Origin: an uncultured Bacteroides sp.
GTDB taxonomy: Bacteria; Bacteroidota; Bacteroidia; Bacteroidales; Bacteroidaceae
DNA length: 58,358 bases
Direction: 5' to 3'
NCBI GenBank assembly: GCA_900555635.1
Contig: USLU01000031.1
Location: forward strand, 1-58,358
The position numbers were made by a program, and so were the translations under genes. Shown one piece after another: positions 19,447-28,443 of this stretch. A model generated the notes under the pieces. The model searched no databases, had not been told where the DNA came from, and saw only the letters and a list, made by a program, of their open reading frames with translations. Each line of letters begins with the position of its first letter. Position 1 is the first letter of the stretch.

Positions 19447-19791
19447 TTGGACGTGAAGCAAAAAAGAAAAATTATAGGTGCCCTGTGCTTTCTGGTATTG
19501 TTTATCATATACCAGACAAGCATTTCGGCATTCACTCATATCCATTACATAGATGGGGTGCTCATTACACACTCGCACCCTTTTAATGGAACACACTCGC
19601 ATTCCACTACTTCATTCAGTGTTATCGGATTTATATCAGCGCTCTATTCTCCGAAAGTAGATGCCTGTGAGAACCTGCACCCTATGCGTGCTTTGCTGGC
19701 TGTGCTCAAAGTGGATCCGGCCACTCCAACAGTCAAAGGTGAGGTTATCCGTGCACTTTCACTTCGTGCTCCTCCATCCGTTTCTTTTTAA
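19447..19791 (+). CDS. Small membrane protein with a histidine-rich segment
   Basis: 114 residues if started at TTG 19447, 112 from GTG 19453; no ATG is in place, but a strong promoter ends ~25 bases upstream. An N-terminal hydrophobic helix (IIGALCFLVLFIIYQTSI) anchors or exports it. A short stretch then carries eight histidines (HIHYIDGVLITHSHPF then THSHSTT), which looks like a metal site, followed by a second hydrophobic part. It precedes a TonB receptor whose plug also has a CxxC motif, so a joint role in capturing a metal such as zinc or copper, or a metal complex, is plausible. No named family recognised. Confidence 0.65.
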   Translation: MDVKQKRKIIGALCFLVLFIIYQTSISAFTHIHYIDGVLITHSHPFNGTHSHSTTSFSVIGFISALYSPKVDACENLHPMRALLAVLKVDPATPTVKGEVIRALSLRAPPSVSF

Positions 19792-19803
19792 TTTTGATAA
19801 AAC

Positions 19804-19897
19804 ACCTCATGTTTTCATTTCAAATGCCTCGTGTTTTCATTTGAAGTGCCAGGCTTTTTGAATGAAGACTCCGGGGATTTGAGTTCATTTGAATTCA
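19804..19897 (+). repeat. Imperfect direct repeats in the TonB receptor leader
   Basis: Three similar dyads, CATTTCAAATG (19816), CATTTGAAGTG (19838) and CATTTGAATTC (19886), the first two inside a ~22-base tandem unit with CCTCRTGTTTT. They could be a regulator-binding array or decayed repeats. Confidence 0.5.
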
Positions 19898-19936
19898 TCT
19901 AATTCTATTTATTATATTAAAAAAAACGCTCGTTTT

Positions 19937-22234
19937 ATGAAACAATATATATTGGCGTTGGTACTTGCAGTGGTAAGTACCAGCGTAGCCTTTGCTGTAA
20001 ACCCAATAAAGGAAGGCAACATGATTTCCGGTCACGTTATTGTGAAAGGAACAGAAGAAAACATACCGTATGCAACGATTTTGATTGTAGGTACCGGTCA
20101 AGGTACAGTATCCAATGAAGAAGGTCAATTTGAGTTTCGCAAACTCACTGCCGGAAAATATAAACTTCGTGTATCTGCAGTAGGATATAAGACACAAGAG
20201 AAAGAAGTCGAAGTGAATAAAGACTTTACAGCAGTCATTCATTTCCAGATGGTAGAAGAGAGTTTTATGACTGACGAAGTGGTTGTTTCGGCCAATCGTA
20301 ATGAAGTAAGTCGTAAAGCAGCCCCTGTAGTAGTGAATGTGATGAGTGCCAAGCTATTCGAAATGGTCAACTCCACCGACTTGGCAAAGACATTGAACTA
20401 CCAGTCCGGTCTGCGGGTAGAGAATAACTGCCAGAATTGTGGATTCCCGCAAGTACGTATCAACGGACTGGAAGGTCCATATTCGCAGATATTGATTAAT
20501 AGCCGCCCCATCATCAGTGCGCTGAGTGGCGTATATGGATTGGAACAAATCCCAGTCAACATGATAGAACGGGTGGAAGTAGTCCGTGGCGGAGGCTCCG
20601 CCCTGTTTGGTGCCAATGCCGTAGGAGGTACTATCAATATCATTACCAAAGACCCCATAAACAACTCTTTCCAAGTGTCGAGCATGTTCTCCAATATGGA
20701 TGGAAAGTCTTGGGAACAGTATATGGGCGGTAACGTTTCGCTGGTTGCCAAAGACAACTCATACGGTATCGCTCTTTATGAAAGCTATCGCAATCGCAAC
20801 CCGTACGACCGTGACGGTGACGGCTTCTCCGAAATCGGCAAACTGAATATGAATACCTTCGGCTTCCGTGCTTACTATCGTCCGACCCATTTCAGTCGCA
20901 TCAATCTGGAGTATCATACTACCAACGAGTTCCGTCGCGGAGGTAATAAATTTGATTTGCAACCTCATGAAACGGATATAACGGAACAGACTAAACACAT
21001 CATTAACAGTGGAGGTGTCAGCTACGATCTGTTCTGGAAAGAATATGTACATAAGGTTTCCCTCTATACTTCTATCCAGCATACCGACCGTAACAGCTAC
21101 TATGGAGCTCAAAAAAACATGAACGCATACGGCAAAACGAAAGATTTGACTTGGGTAGCCGGCGGCATGTATGTAGGCAATATGGATAACTGCTTCTTCG
21201 CTCCCGCCACGTTTACCGGAGGTTTGGAATATCAGAGTAATTCCCTGCACGACATCATGACCGGTTATCATCGTGATATGGAGCAAGACGTTCGCATAGC
21301 CAGTGCTTTCGTTCAGAATGAATGGAAGATGAACTACCTGACTATGCTGGTAGGTGCCCGTCTGGATAAACACAACCTGATTGACAAACTGATTTTCAGT
21401 CCTCGTATAAACTTTCTGTATAAGCCTACCGAAGACTTTCAGGCCCGTTTGACTTATTCAACCGGTTTCCGTGCTCCTCAAGCCTACGATGAAGACCTAC
21501 ACGTGACGGCTGTAGGTGGCGAAGGTGTGCAAATAAAGTTAGCCGATAACCTGCGTGAAGAACGCTCCAACAGTTACAGCGGTTCTGTGGATTGGACCAC
21601 CCACTTGGGGCATTGGCAAGCTAATATTCTGGTAGAAGGTTTCTATACTGACCTGAATCGTGTCTTTGTTTTAGAAGATATTGGCAAGAACGAACTGGGA
21701 GATGTCATCAAAGAACGCCGCAACGGTAATGGCGCCCGTGTGTATGGTGCCAACCTGGATGCCAAGATAGCTCACGGCAAAGAGGCTCAATTACAATTGG
21801 GCTTCACCGCTCAGCGCAGCCGCTATACCCGTGAAGAAGTCTGGACGCAGATAGATGGTGTGGATTTGACTACCAAACGTATGCCTCGAACTCCGGATTA
21901 TTACGGTTACTTTACTTTTTCTTCCGCCCCGGTGAAGAATTTCGATTTCTCTTTGTCGGGAACCTACACCGGCAAGATGATTGTTCCGCACTTTGCAGGG
22001 TATGTCGAAAACGACCGTATGGAGAATACCCCCCAGTTCTTCGACCTGAACCTGAAACTGAATTATACTTTTGTACTGCACGACCACATTAAGTTACAGT
22101 TGAATACGGGCATACAGAACATCTTCAATAGTTTCCAGAAAGATTTGGATAAAGGAGAATACCGTGATGCAGGTTATTTTTACGGACCTACACAACCGAG
22201 AACCTTCTTCATCGGCTTCAAAATAATGAATTGA
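19937..22234 (+). CDS. TonB-dependent outer-membrane receptor
   Basis: About 765 residues from the ATG at 19937, where MKQYILALVLAVVSTSVAFA is the signal peptide. In order: CarboxypepD_reg-like domain (~30-110: ISGHVIVKGTEENIPYATI), TonB-box-like segment EVVVSANR, plug (with NCQNCGFPQVRINGLEG, RVEVVRGGGSALFGANAVGG), then the beta barrel ending in RTFFIGFKIMN. It imports a ligand using TonB energy. There is no SusD partner, so this is not a glycan importer of the Sus type; the plug CxxC and the His-rich neighbour point to a metal or metal complex, which is inference. Confidence 0.93.
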   Translation: MKQYILALVLAVVSTSVAFAVNPIKEGNMISGHVIVKGTEENIPYATILIVGTGQGTVSNEEGQFEFRKLTAGKYKLRVSAVGYKTQEKEVEVNKDFTAVIHFQMVEESFMTDEVVVSANRNEVSRKAAPVVVNVMSAKLFEMVNSTDLAKTLNYQSGLRVENNCQNCGFPQVRINGLEGPYSQILINSRPIISALSGVYGLEQIPVNMIERVEVVRGGGSALFGANAVGGTINIITKDPINNSFQVSSMFSNMDGKSWEQYMGGNVSLVAKDNSYGIALYESYRNRNPYDRDGDGFSEIGKLNMNTFGFRAYYRPTHFSRINLEYHTTNEFRRGGNKFDLQPHETDITEQTKHIINSGGVSYDLFWKEYVHKVSLYTSIQHTDRNSYYGAQKNMNAYGKTKDLTWVAGGMYVGNMDNCFFAPATFTGGLEYQSNSLHDIMTGYHRDMEQDVRIASAFVQNEWKMNYLTMLVGARLDKHNLIDKLIFSPRINFLYKPTEDFQARLTYSTGFRAPQAYDEDLHVTAVGGEGVQIKLADNLREERSNSYSGSVDWTTHLGHWQANILVEGFYTDLNRVFVLEDIGKNELGDVIKERRNGNGARVYGANLDAKIAHGKEAQLQLGFTAQRSRYTREEVWTQIDGVDLTTKRMPRTPDYYGYFTFSSAPVKNFDFSLSGTYTGKMIVPHFAGYVENDRMENTPQFFDLNLKLNYTFVLHDHIKLQLNTGIQNIFNSFQKDLDKGEYRDAGYFYGPTQPRTFFIGFKIMN

Positions 22235-22237
22235 TGA

Positions 22238-22731
22238 GTACTTTTTCTTTTGCCTTGATGCAAAAGAAAAAGATACCAAAAAGAAAAGATCAAGGGCTTC
22301 GTCTTCGGTGCTGCTCCGTCACTGCCATTGAATAAAGCCCTCACGTTCGGCATCCCCAAGCAAGCTTGTTGCTGCTCTCACTAAATCGGGCTTTTCGCAG
22401 ACGGGGCTATAACTCGCTTCGCTCAAACAGTCGCCTCTTACCTGCGCCTGACAGCGACTACGCTGACGCACCTACGCCTATGCCCGAAGCTGCGCGGTGA
22501 TAGTGTTAATCAGGTTTCGGGAGTAACTTCGGTTCCCCTCCTCTTGGGAGGAGGGGTGCCCTTTAGGGCGGGGTGGGTGGTGAGATTCATTCCTTTGAAA
22601 GAATGATTTAGCTTGTATATGCACCTACCACCTCCCCCCGTTGGGGTACTCCTCCTTCGAGAAGGAGGAGAATTGAGTAACTCCTGTATCTTGAGTATCT
22701 TTTCTTTTGCATCAAGGCAAAAGAAAAGTAC
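22238..22731. repeat. 494-bp intergenic element with ~38-bp terminal inverted repeats
   Basis: The ends, 22238-22276 and 22695-22731, are inverted copies that differ by two single-base length changes in A/T runs. Each end is itself a hairpin (TCTTTTGC then GCAAAAGA). The inside is richer in GC than its surroundings, has no convincing gene, and contains two further inverted blocks (CCCCTCCTCTTGGGAGG near 22535 and a CCTCCTTCGAGAAGGAGG hairpin near 22650). It resembles dispersed non-coding repeats of Bacteroides genomes. It separates the TonB receptor from the AraC gene, so it may act as a double terminator or a small non-autonomous mobile element. Confidence 0.8.
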
Positions 22732-22778
22732 ATCATTGGATTTAAGGAATTTTAGAACAATATCACGTTGAATAATCT

Positions 22779-22786
22779 TACTTTTG
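22779..22786 (+). promoter_or_regulatory. Possible -7 element of the AraC gene
   Basis: TACTTTTG, 20 bases upstream of the ATG at 22806. No matching -33 box. Confidence 0.35.
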
Positions 22787-22805
22787 TCAGCGAAATGCGA
22801 TAACA

Positions 22806-23684
22806 ATGGAAACTAAGAATATACGTAATGTAGATATATCTTTGATGCAACATTTGCCTATGATTGATTTCATTGGTAATGACTTTGCTATTTTTGATGA
22901 TGTCAAGGATATGCCTTTAACCCATTATCCCACTCGGTTGAATGCTGCATGCTTCATGGTTTGCCTGAAGGGGTGGTGCAAGATGAATATCAACCTGCAG
23001 GAGTATGTATTGTCCGAAAGCATGATGGGTATTGTGCTCCCCGATCAGATTATTCAACATGATGATTGTTCGGAAGACTTTTCCGGGCTATTTATTGCTA
23101 TTTCCAAGGGGTTTGTAGACGGAGTACTTCCTACGATGCAGCAATTGTTCCCATTATTCTTTATGATAAAAGAGCGGCCTTGTGTGTGTCTTACATCCGA
23201 AGATTTACAATCTTTCAGAGAATACCATTCTTTTCTTTGGAGCAAGGTGAAACTGAAAGATAATCCTTTCCGGACTGAAATTACACAAGGCCTGTTGATG
23301 GCATTGCTTTATGAGATATTTAATATATATCAGGGTAGTAAAGTTCAGGAACGTATTCCTAAAAGTCGTAAAGAAGACTTGTTCGAGCGCTTTCTTCGTA
23401 ATATTTCCGAGTCTTATAAAGAAGAGCGTAGCGTTTCATATTATGCCGATAAAATGTATCTTACTGCCAAGCATTTGTCTACTGTTGTGAAAGAAGTTAG
23501 TGGAAAAACAGCCGGGGAGTGGATAAATAACTTGGTCGTTTTGGAAGCAAAAGCACTGTTGAAATCTTCAGAATTGAGTATTCAGGAAATAGCCGACGAA
23601 TTGCACTTTGCTAATCAGTCCTTCTTTGGCAAATACTTCAAGCACCATACTGGCCTATCACCCAAAGAATATCGCAAACAATAA
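22806..23684 (+). CDS. AraC family transcriptional regulator
   Basis: 292 residues. A cupin-like N-terminal sensing half (to ~180) is followed by two helix-turn-helix units: MYLTAKHLSTVVKEVSGKTA and IQEIADELHFANQSFFGKYF, ending in the family motif HTGLSPKEYRKQ. Likely binds a small ligand and controls nearby or distant genes. The creatininase-family gene follows 67 bases later, with its own -7 box, and is a candidate target. Confidence 0.93.
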   Translation: METKNIRNVDISLMQHLPMIDFIGNDFAIFDDVKDMPLTHYPTRLNAACFMVCLKGWCKMNINLQEYVLSESMMGIVLPDQIIQHDDCSEDFSGLFIAISKGFVDGVLPTMQQLFPLFFMIKERPCVCLTSEDLQSFREYHSFLWSKVKLKDNPFRTEITQGLLMALLYEIFNIYQGSKVQERIPKSRKEDLFERFLRNISESYKEERSVSYYADKMYLTAKHLSTVVKEVSGKTAGEWINNLVVLEAKALLKSSELSIQEIADELHFANQSFFGKYFKHHTGLSPKEYRKQ

Positions 23685-23707
23685 GGTGAATGTGTCAGAA
23701 TAATGTT

Positions 23708-23715
23708 TATTTTTG
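23708..23715 (+). promoter_or_regulatory. Likely -7 element of the creatininase-family gene
   Basis: TATTTTTG, 36 bases before the ATG at 23752. Confidence 0.45.
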
Positions 23716-23751
23716 CAGGTACAGATTTTATACCCCCAAAAATAAATAATC

Positions 23752-24516
23752 ATGGAAAAAAGAGAAATTGACCTTAGTGTTTCCTGTTACGGAAAGGTGA
23801 AAGACGTAAAGTATGATGTTGTCATTCTGCCTTGGGGAGCTACAGAACCCCATAACTTGCACTTGCCTTACCTGACTGATTGTATTTTGCCACACAATAT
23901 TGCGGTAGATGCTGCCGAAATGGCATTGCGGAACTCCGGTGTCCGTTGCATGGTAATGCCGCCTGTGCCGTTCGGTGCGCATAATCCGGGACAACGGGAG
24001 CTACCGTTTTGTATTCATACCCGCTATTCTACCCAGCAAGCTATTCTGGAAGATATTGTAGCTTCACTGTTTGCACAAGGCATCAGGAAGCTGGTTATCA
24101 TTAGCGGTCATGGCGGTAATAACTTTAAAGGAATGATCCGTGATCTGGCATTTACATTTCCCGATTTTTTGATTCTCGCTACCGACTGGTTTAGCATTGT
24201 TTCTCCTAAAAATTACTTTGAAGCTGAGATAGACGATCATGCAGGTGAGTCGGAAACTTCCGTAATGATGTATTACCATCCGGAGCTGGTCGATCTGGCT
24301 GAGGCTGGCGATGGTAAATCCAAACCTTTCGCTATTCCCTCTTTGAATGAAAAAGTTGCCTGGGCTCCCCGTCATTGGGACAAAGCGACCGTAGACAGTG
24401 GAGTAGGGAACCCCAAGAAGGCTTCTGCTGAGAAGGGTGCGCGTTATGTGAAATCGGTCATTGAAAAGCTGGCAAAGCTCTTTGCCGAAGTGGGGCGGAA
24501 TGAATTATATGAGTAG
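23752..24516 (+). CDS. Creatininase family amidohydrolase
   Basis: 254 residues. Metal-binding motifs of the family are in place: LPWGATEPHNLHLPYLTD (Glu, His and Asp ligands), ISGHGGNN and HAGESETSVM. Members hydrolyse cyclic amides (creatinine to creatine) or the formamide in riboflavin/F420-like pathways. The true substrate in Bacteroides is not known, and the call is at family level only. A strong terminator follows. Confidence 0.9.
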   Translation: MEKREIDLSVSCYGKVKDVKYDVVILPWGATEPHNLHLPYLTDCILPHNIAVDAAEMALRNSGVRCMVMPPVPFGAHNPGQRELPFCIHTRYSTQQAILEDIVASLFAQGIRKLVIISGHGGNNFKGMIRDLAFTFPDFLILATDWFSIVSPKNYFEAEIDDHAGESETSVMMYYHPELVDLAEAGDGKSKPFAIPSLNEKVAWAPRHWDKATVDSGVGNPKKASAEKGARYVKSVIEKLAKLFAEVGRNELYE

Positions 24517-24528
24517 TATTTTATAATG

Positions 24529-24576
24529 AAACGAAAGAAAGCAATATCAGATAGAAGATATTGCTTTCTTTCGTTT
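24529..24576. terminator. Strong hairpin terminator between convergent genes
   Basis: Perfect 20-bp stem (24529-24548 with 24557-24576) with an eight-base loop. A/T-rich flanks let it work on both strands, for the creatininase gene and the HAD gene facing it. Confidence 0.88.
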
Positions 24577-24605
24577 AGTGTCTCCTAAAAAAATATTTTA
24601 GGAGA

Positions 24606-25031
24606 TTATAATTTTCTAAAGAAGTTCCATTGGCCTTTTCTTTTGGGTTGAATGGGCTCTTGATTTTCTTGGTACAAGTCTTCATAGGTCAATTTCTCCT
24701 GTATCATTTGATAGATAGTTCCCCAGTCAGGTAGTCCGCCTAGATTGCGGTCGTCAATAAAAATATCGGCTTTTATTTTGCGGGAAAATCCGGTGTGCGT
24801 AGTTACTTCTTCCGGATAATCCCGATTGACGGCATAAAACTCTACCCCTCGTTCCCTGCACCAATTTACCGCTTCTTTGAGCAGATTTCCTTCGCGCACA
24901 GTCCAGAGAATGAGTCGGTGTTTTTCCTTAACTAACATCTTCAATGTTGCAGTGGCGAAAGGTATTTCTGTACCTATCTTGGGATAGCAATGTTCTACTA
25001 TCGTACCATCAAAATCAACAGCTATTATCAT
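24606..25031 (-). CDS. Small HAD-like phosphatase
   Basis: 141 residues. HAD motif I DFDGTIVE at the N-terminus (nucleophile Asp6, acid Asp8), motif II near ILWTVREG, a Lys in the KIKADI region and motif IV FIDDRNLGG. It lacks a large cap, like small sugar-phosphate or nucleotide phosphatases of Bacteroides. It is the last gene of the - strand run, 17 bases after the lipoprotein gene, so it may be read with it. Substrate unknown. Confidence 0.85.
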   Translation of the reverse strand: MIIAVDFDGTIVEHCYPKIGTEIPFATATLKMLVKEKHRLILWTVREGNLLKEAVNWCRERGVEFYAVNRDYPEEVTTHTGFSRKIKADIFIDDRNLGGLPDWGTIYQMIQEKLTYEDLYQENQEPIQPKRKGQWNFFRKL

Positions 25032-25047
25032 AGATACCTGGAACTAA

Positions 25048-26397
25048 TTAGTTTTGACCACCGGTTGTACCACCGGAATGCTGACTGATAGGCTTATTGC
25101 TGTATTCTTCGGTATAGCCTACGTAGCTACGTAACTTCACGGCTAGTTTCACACTCTGACCTTTCACTATAATGGCAAAGGTATAAGTTTTATCCTGTAC
25201 TTTAGCGTGACTACCAAAGAGTAACATATTGTTACCACTGATTGCAGCTTTGAGTTCTTTGCTTACTGTATAAATACCGTTTTTACTACCTTCTGATTCA
25301 CGGATACATTTTTCGATAATACCAGCCATTGTACTGGGTGCTCCTACTTCTTTTAGAGCAGCTTCCGGGCTAACCGTGTATTCCCAACCACAAGTGGTAA
25401 CAACTGTCAGTATTACGTTCTTTGCGGCGTAATCTCTATTTTCAATTTTCAATATACCTTCTTCATTGTTGACTAGGTTATATTTCCCTTTTTGTACGGT
25501 ACCTACAGTTTTGGTGGGAACCAGGTTTGTCAGATATTTACCAGCAATCACTTCACCTTTGGGAATTGTGATAATATATTTACCATCTTTTACCGTGACG
25601 TCTCCAAAGTGAATGGCTGCTTTGGTTAAAACAGCATCTTTCAGGGCCTCCATACCTTTAGGATCAAAATAGTTATTAGCGTCTGTTTCTTGGGCAGAAG
25701 CTGTCTGGATTTCTATGGGAGCTTTTGCTACAGCGTCAGCTGGTGTTACTTTAATGGCTACAGCGCTTAGGGTAGTTTTCTCTTCTTTGGGTGTAGAGGC
25801 AGGAGTTTCTTCTGCTTTGGCAATCTTCGGTTCGTCATAAGTCACTGCAGCGATCTTTGTACCTTCTTCGGCAGCACCTTGCGGTACGTTTATCTTAGTA
25901 GTTGTAACGGCGGGTGCAGGTTCTCCACTACCACCTGTTGCTGAGTTATCCGCAGCTTCTACAGTGGTTTCTTCGTCAGCATTCACTGTCTCTTCCTGTG
26001 CTATTTCGAAACTGATTGCTTTGGCCATCTTCACATTCAACGTAGCTTGTGTACGGTTGGCAGCATCCGATGCAATACTGACTTCGCTTTCAAGGTTCTG
26101 CATGTCTGCTGCAGTGAATTTCAGCGTATATTTACCTGTATCTTTCACGGTCAGCATGTATACCCCGTTTGCATCGGTAGTAGCTGTTATACTGTTTCCT
26201 GCATCGACTTTAGCACCGGTCAGTACTCCATTAACATCTGATACTGTACCTACAATGTAGTATTCCTTCTCTGTTTCCAGCGGATCTATAACTTCTTCAT
26301 TTTTCTTGTCGTCATCATGGCAAGCAACGAGAGCGACTGTACTGAAGGTCATGGTGAACATTAGCAGACCTCCTAAAAGCAAATTTTTCTTCTTCAT
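25048..26397 (-). CDS. Lipoprotein with carboxypeptidase-regulatory-like domain
   Basis: About 449 residues from the ATG at 26397 (MKKKNLLLGGLLMFTM, lipobox ending VALVAC). After a DDDKK linker, residues ~47-120 form a CarboxypepD_reg / Ig-like fold (YYIVGTVSDVNGVLTGAKVD, TTDANGVYMLTV). The rest is Ala/Thr/Glu-rich with three runs of simple composition, then a beta-rich C-terminal domain. It follows the two-gene YjbH-like exporter by ~30 bases and so may be an accessory surface lipoprotein of polysaccharide export, which is inference. Confidence 0.75.
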   Translation of the reverse strand: MKKKNLLLGGLLMFTMTFSTVALVACHDDDKKNEEVIDPLETEKEYYIVGTVSDVNGVLTGAKVDAGNSITATTDANGVYMLTVKDTGKYTLKFTAADMQNLESEVSIASDAANRTQATLNVKMAKAISFEIAQEETVNADEETTVEAADNSATGGSGEPAPAVTTTKINVPQGAAEEGTKIAAVTYDEPKIAKAEETPASTPKEEKTTLSAVAIKVTPADAVAKAPIEIQTASAQETDANNYFDPKGMEALKDAVLTKAAIHFGDVTVKDGKYIITIPKGEVIAGKYLTNLVPTKTVGTVQKGKYNLVNNEEGILKIENRDYAAKNVILTVVTTCGWEYTVSPEAALKEVGAPSTMAGIIEKCIRESEGSKNGIYTVSKELKAAISGNNMLLFGSHAKVQDKTYTFAIIVKGQSVKLAVKLRSYVGYTEEYSNKPISQHSGGTTGGQN

Positions 26398-26427
26398 AAA
26401 CATTGTTAATTAATAAAACATGAAATT

Positions 26428-27663
26428 CTATTTATCTATTTTTCGTTGTATTTCTTTGATTAAAAAATAGCGGATATAGTCCGGCTGATAAAAGTCACTA
26501 CTGCGATTGTCGTTGGGACGTACACTATAATTCCTTCCCAAATTCTTTTCCACAAAGTCGCCATGTGCAACCATGCCATAACTCCAGGCGAAGTAATCGG
26601 CCGGCTTCACTCTGAAGAAGCCTTTACGATTCCATTTTTTTCCGGGTAGGGGAATCGCGAAATGGAAACCTCCATTAATTTTTCCATCCGTGCAAAGGGC
26701 GTAAAAGCCGATGGCATATTCTCCGAAGTGGCGGGTGCAGTCACCTCTTATTCCATAATCTCCGTAAATATATCGTCCTGCTTTCACATCGAATTGTAGA
26801 TTGGTGTGAGATTCGTAATAAGAAGCATTCAGCGAAGCATTGATACGTTGTTTCCGGCTCATATACCAACCATCTTCGCGAGTTACGGCTGAGAATCCGG
26901 TGGAGCCTATTACGCCTCCTACTTCCCATCGCCCGCTATTGTTCCGGTATTTCATTTCCAATTGTGCCCCGTAGCGATCGTTTGAAAAGTTTCCCACAGT
27001 CAGATTTCCGAACAGGTTATGTTTGAATCTTACTTCTTGCGATAGAGCTATAATTCCGGGTCTTACCCGACTCATTTCTCCACTTAGGTTGGTGACAATG
27101 GGTAGAACTACTTGAGCAGTCAATCTTCCACCTTTCCATAGTTCCATTTCCAAGGCAGGGTTCAGATTAATGGCATAGGTATAGAGCACGTCGAAAGTAT
27201 TGTTTTCCAAGAATAAATCTGGATAAATCACTAAATCTACTTTCCAGGCTGATGATGTTTCTTTCTTGCCTGCATTTTTCAAGGCTTTCATGGCAGGGTC
27301 TGTATTTACAGTGATTCCCATTCTTTCGTATACCTGTTGTAAACCGATTTCCTTATTCCGGTAGGCTTCTGTAAGGGTGTCCGGCAGACTGATGCATAAT
27401 CTTGGTATTTGATTTTGTAATACTACCAGTTGCAGGTTCCCTTCCGTATTACTTTTTAGACAAGCAACCACTGCTTTTCCTACACCGTTGCAAGCACTTC
27501 TATATACATTATTTTCAAAACTTACAGTTGCCATCTCCGGAGTTTGCACATACTGTATATTCTCCATACCTATGGCCTTCAGTTCCTCAGTCACTTGTGC
27601 ATTAACTATTCCGTACATCATCCACAAACACACCGTAACTGCTATTTTCACTATCCCTTTCAT
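26428..27663 (-). CDS. YjbH/GfcD-like outer-membrane protein, C-terminal half as a separate gene
   Basis: 411 residues with a signal peptide (MKGIVKIAVTVCLWMMYGIVNAQ). An N-terminal periplasmic part (VVLQNQIPRLCISL) is followed by strands of a beta-barrel. Traits of the YjbH C-terminal barrel are visible: AGRYIYGDYGIRGDCTRHF, GGFHFAIPLPGKKW and a final aromatic end. In E. coli, YjbH and GfcD are single proteins of about 700 residues with two barrels; here the second barrel is its own gene, 21 bases after the first. Probable role: export of the exopolysaccharide made by the adjoining locus. The family assignment comes from motif memory. Confidence 0.72.
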   Translation of the reverse strand: MKGIVKIAVTVCLWMMYGIVNAQVTEELKAIGMENIQYVQTPEMATVSFENNVYRSACNGVGKAVVACLKSNTEGNLQLVVLQNQIPRLCISLPDTLTEAYRNKEIGLQQVYERMGITVNTDPAMKALKNAGKKETSSAWKVDLVIYPDLFLENNTFDVLYTYAINLNPALEMELWKGGRLTAQVVLPIVTNLSGEMSRVRPGIIALSQEVRFKHNLFGNLTVGNFSNDRYGAQLEMKYRNNSGRWEVGGVIGSTGFSAVTREDGWYMSRKQRINASLNASYYESHTNLQFDVKAGRYIYGDYGIRGDCTRHFGEYAIGFYALCTDGKINGGFHFAIPLPGKKWNRKGFFRVKPADYFAWSYGMVAHGDFVEKNLGRNYSVRPNDNRSSDFYQPDYIRYFLIKEIQRKIDK

Positions 27664-27684
27664 AAGTTATAAATCATAAATCTC

Positions 27685-28407
27685 TTAGTGTAACAGCCTG
27701 CATTCATACCGTATTCCTCCCGATATGCAATTAAAGTTTCTGGTGAATACATGTAGCGAAATATGTTTCCAAATTCTTCCGGCTGCTCCTACGTTGAAAC
27801 CGTCCGAATCATATTCTGCCATCAAAGTGAGTTCCCGGCAGAAAGCAGGAGAATAGCTGATACCCCCAAATGGGCCATCTTTTATGCTGTAGTCATTTAG
27901 GGGGATATAATATCCTGCTGTCAGTGCAAGTCGGTCACCTTTCACGATCGAAAGGCTCTTGGTCATTGCTCCATATACGGTGGCGAAGTAGTTTGTTCCG
28001 GAATTTTTGAAAGGGTCATCCATACCTATCACGATACTTGGACGATACTTTCCTTCTTTCAGTGGTCGTATACGTGCTGTCATTGAGCGGTCTTGTTGGA
28101 AATATCCCTTTTTCCCGTCGTAGCGTTTCGTCTTCAGTAATGTACATCGATAGCTCAATTCCAAGATAGATAGGAAAGTGATATTTACGAAATAGTTTCC
28201 TGTATTGAAATTGAATGGTGTCATGCTATTGGGAAGATAATTGCCTCCACCCATAAAAGTACCTGTTTCTTGCATATCAGCTGTGGGGATATTCAGCAGC
28301 CCGGTATTTCCCATTGTGTATTGGGCTTGCATATTTATTGCAAGACTGAATACAAAACAAGTGACAGTCCATCGCCGCAGCTTTGCATTTATTTTAAGAT
28401 TTGGCAT
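27685..28407 (-). CDS. YjbH/GfcD-like outer-membrane protein, N-terminal half as a separate gene
   Basis: 240 residues with a signal peptide ending at NMQAQ. GNTGLLNIPTADMQETGTF is the hallmark of the YjbH N-terminal barrel, followed by strands such as LELSYRCTLLKTKRYD and RPSIVIGMDDPFKNSGTNYF. It ends after about the first barrel, and the second barrel is encoded by the next gene. It has its own promoter at 28514-28545. Likely function: one pore of a two-part exopolysaccharide exporter. Confidence 0.78.
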   Translation of the reverse strand: MPNLKINAKLRRWTVTCFVFSLAINMQAQYTMGNTGLLNIPTADMQETGTFMGGGNYLPNSMTPFNFNTGNYFVNITFLSILELSYRCTLLKTKRYDGKKGYFQQDRSMTARIRPLKEGKYRPSIVIGMDDPFKNSGTNYFATVYGAMTKSLSIVKGDRLALTAGYYIPLNDYSIKDGPFGGISYSPAFCRELTLMAEYDSDGFNVGAAGRIWKHISLHVFTRNFNCISGGIRYECRLLH

Positions 28408-28443
28408 ATAAGAAATTTTGGTTGTTTAGTCGTAGGTTGAGTA

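Noticed and set aside
22510..22806. 98-codon - strand frame
   Set aside because: It runs through the inverted-repeat element; the translation (SPPSRRRSTPTGGGG) is repeat-derived.
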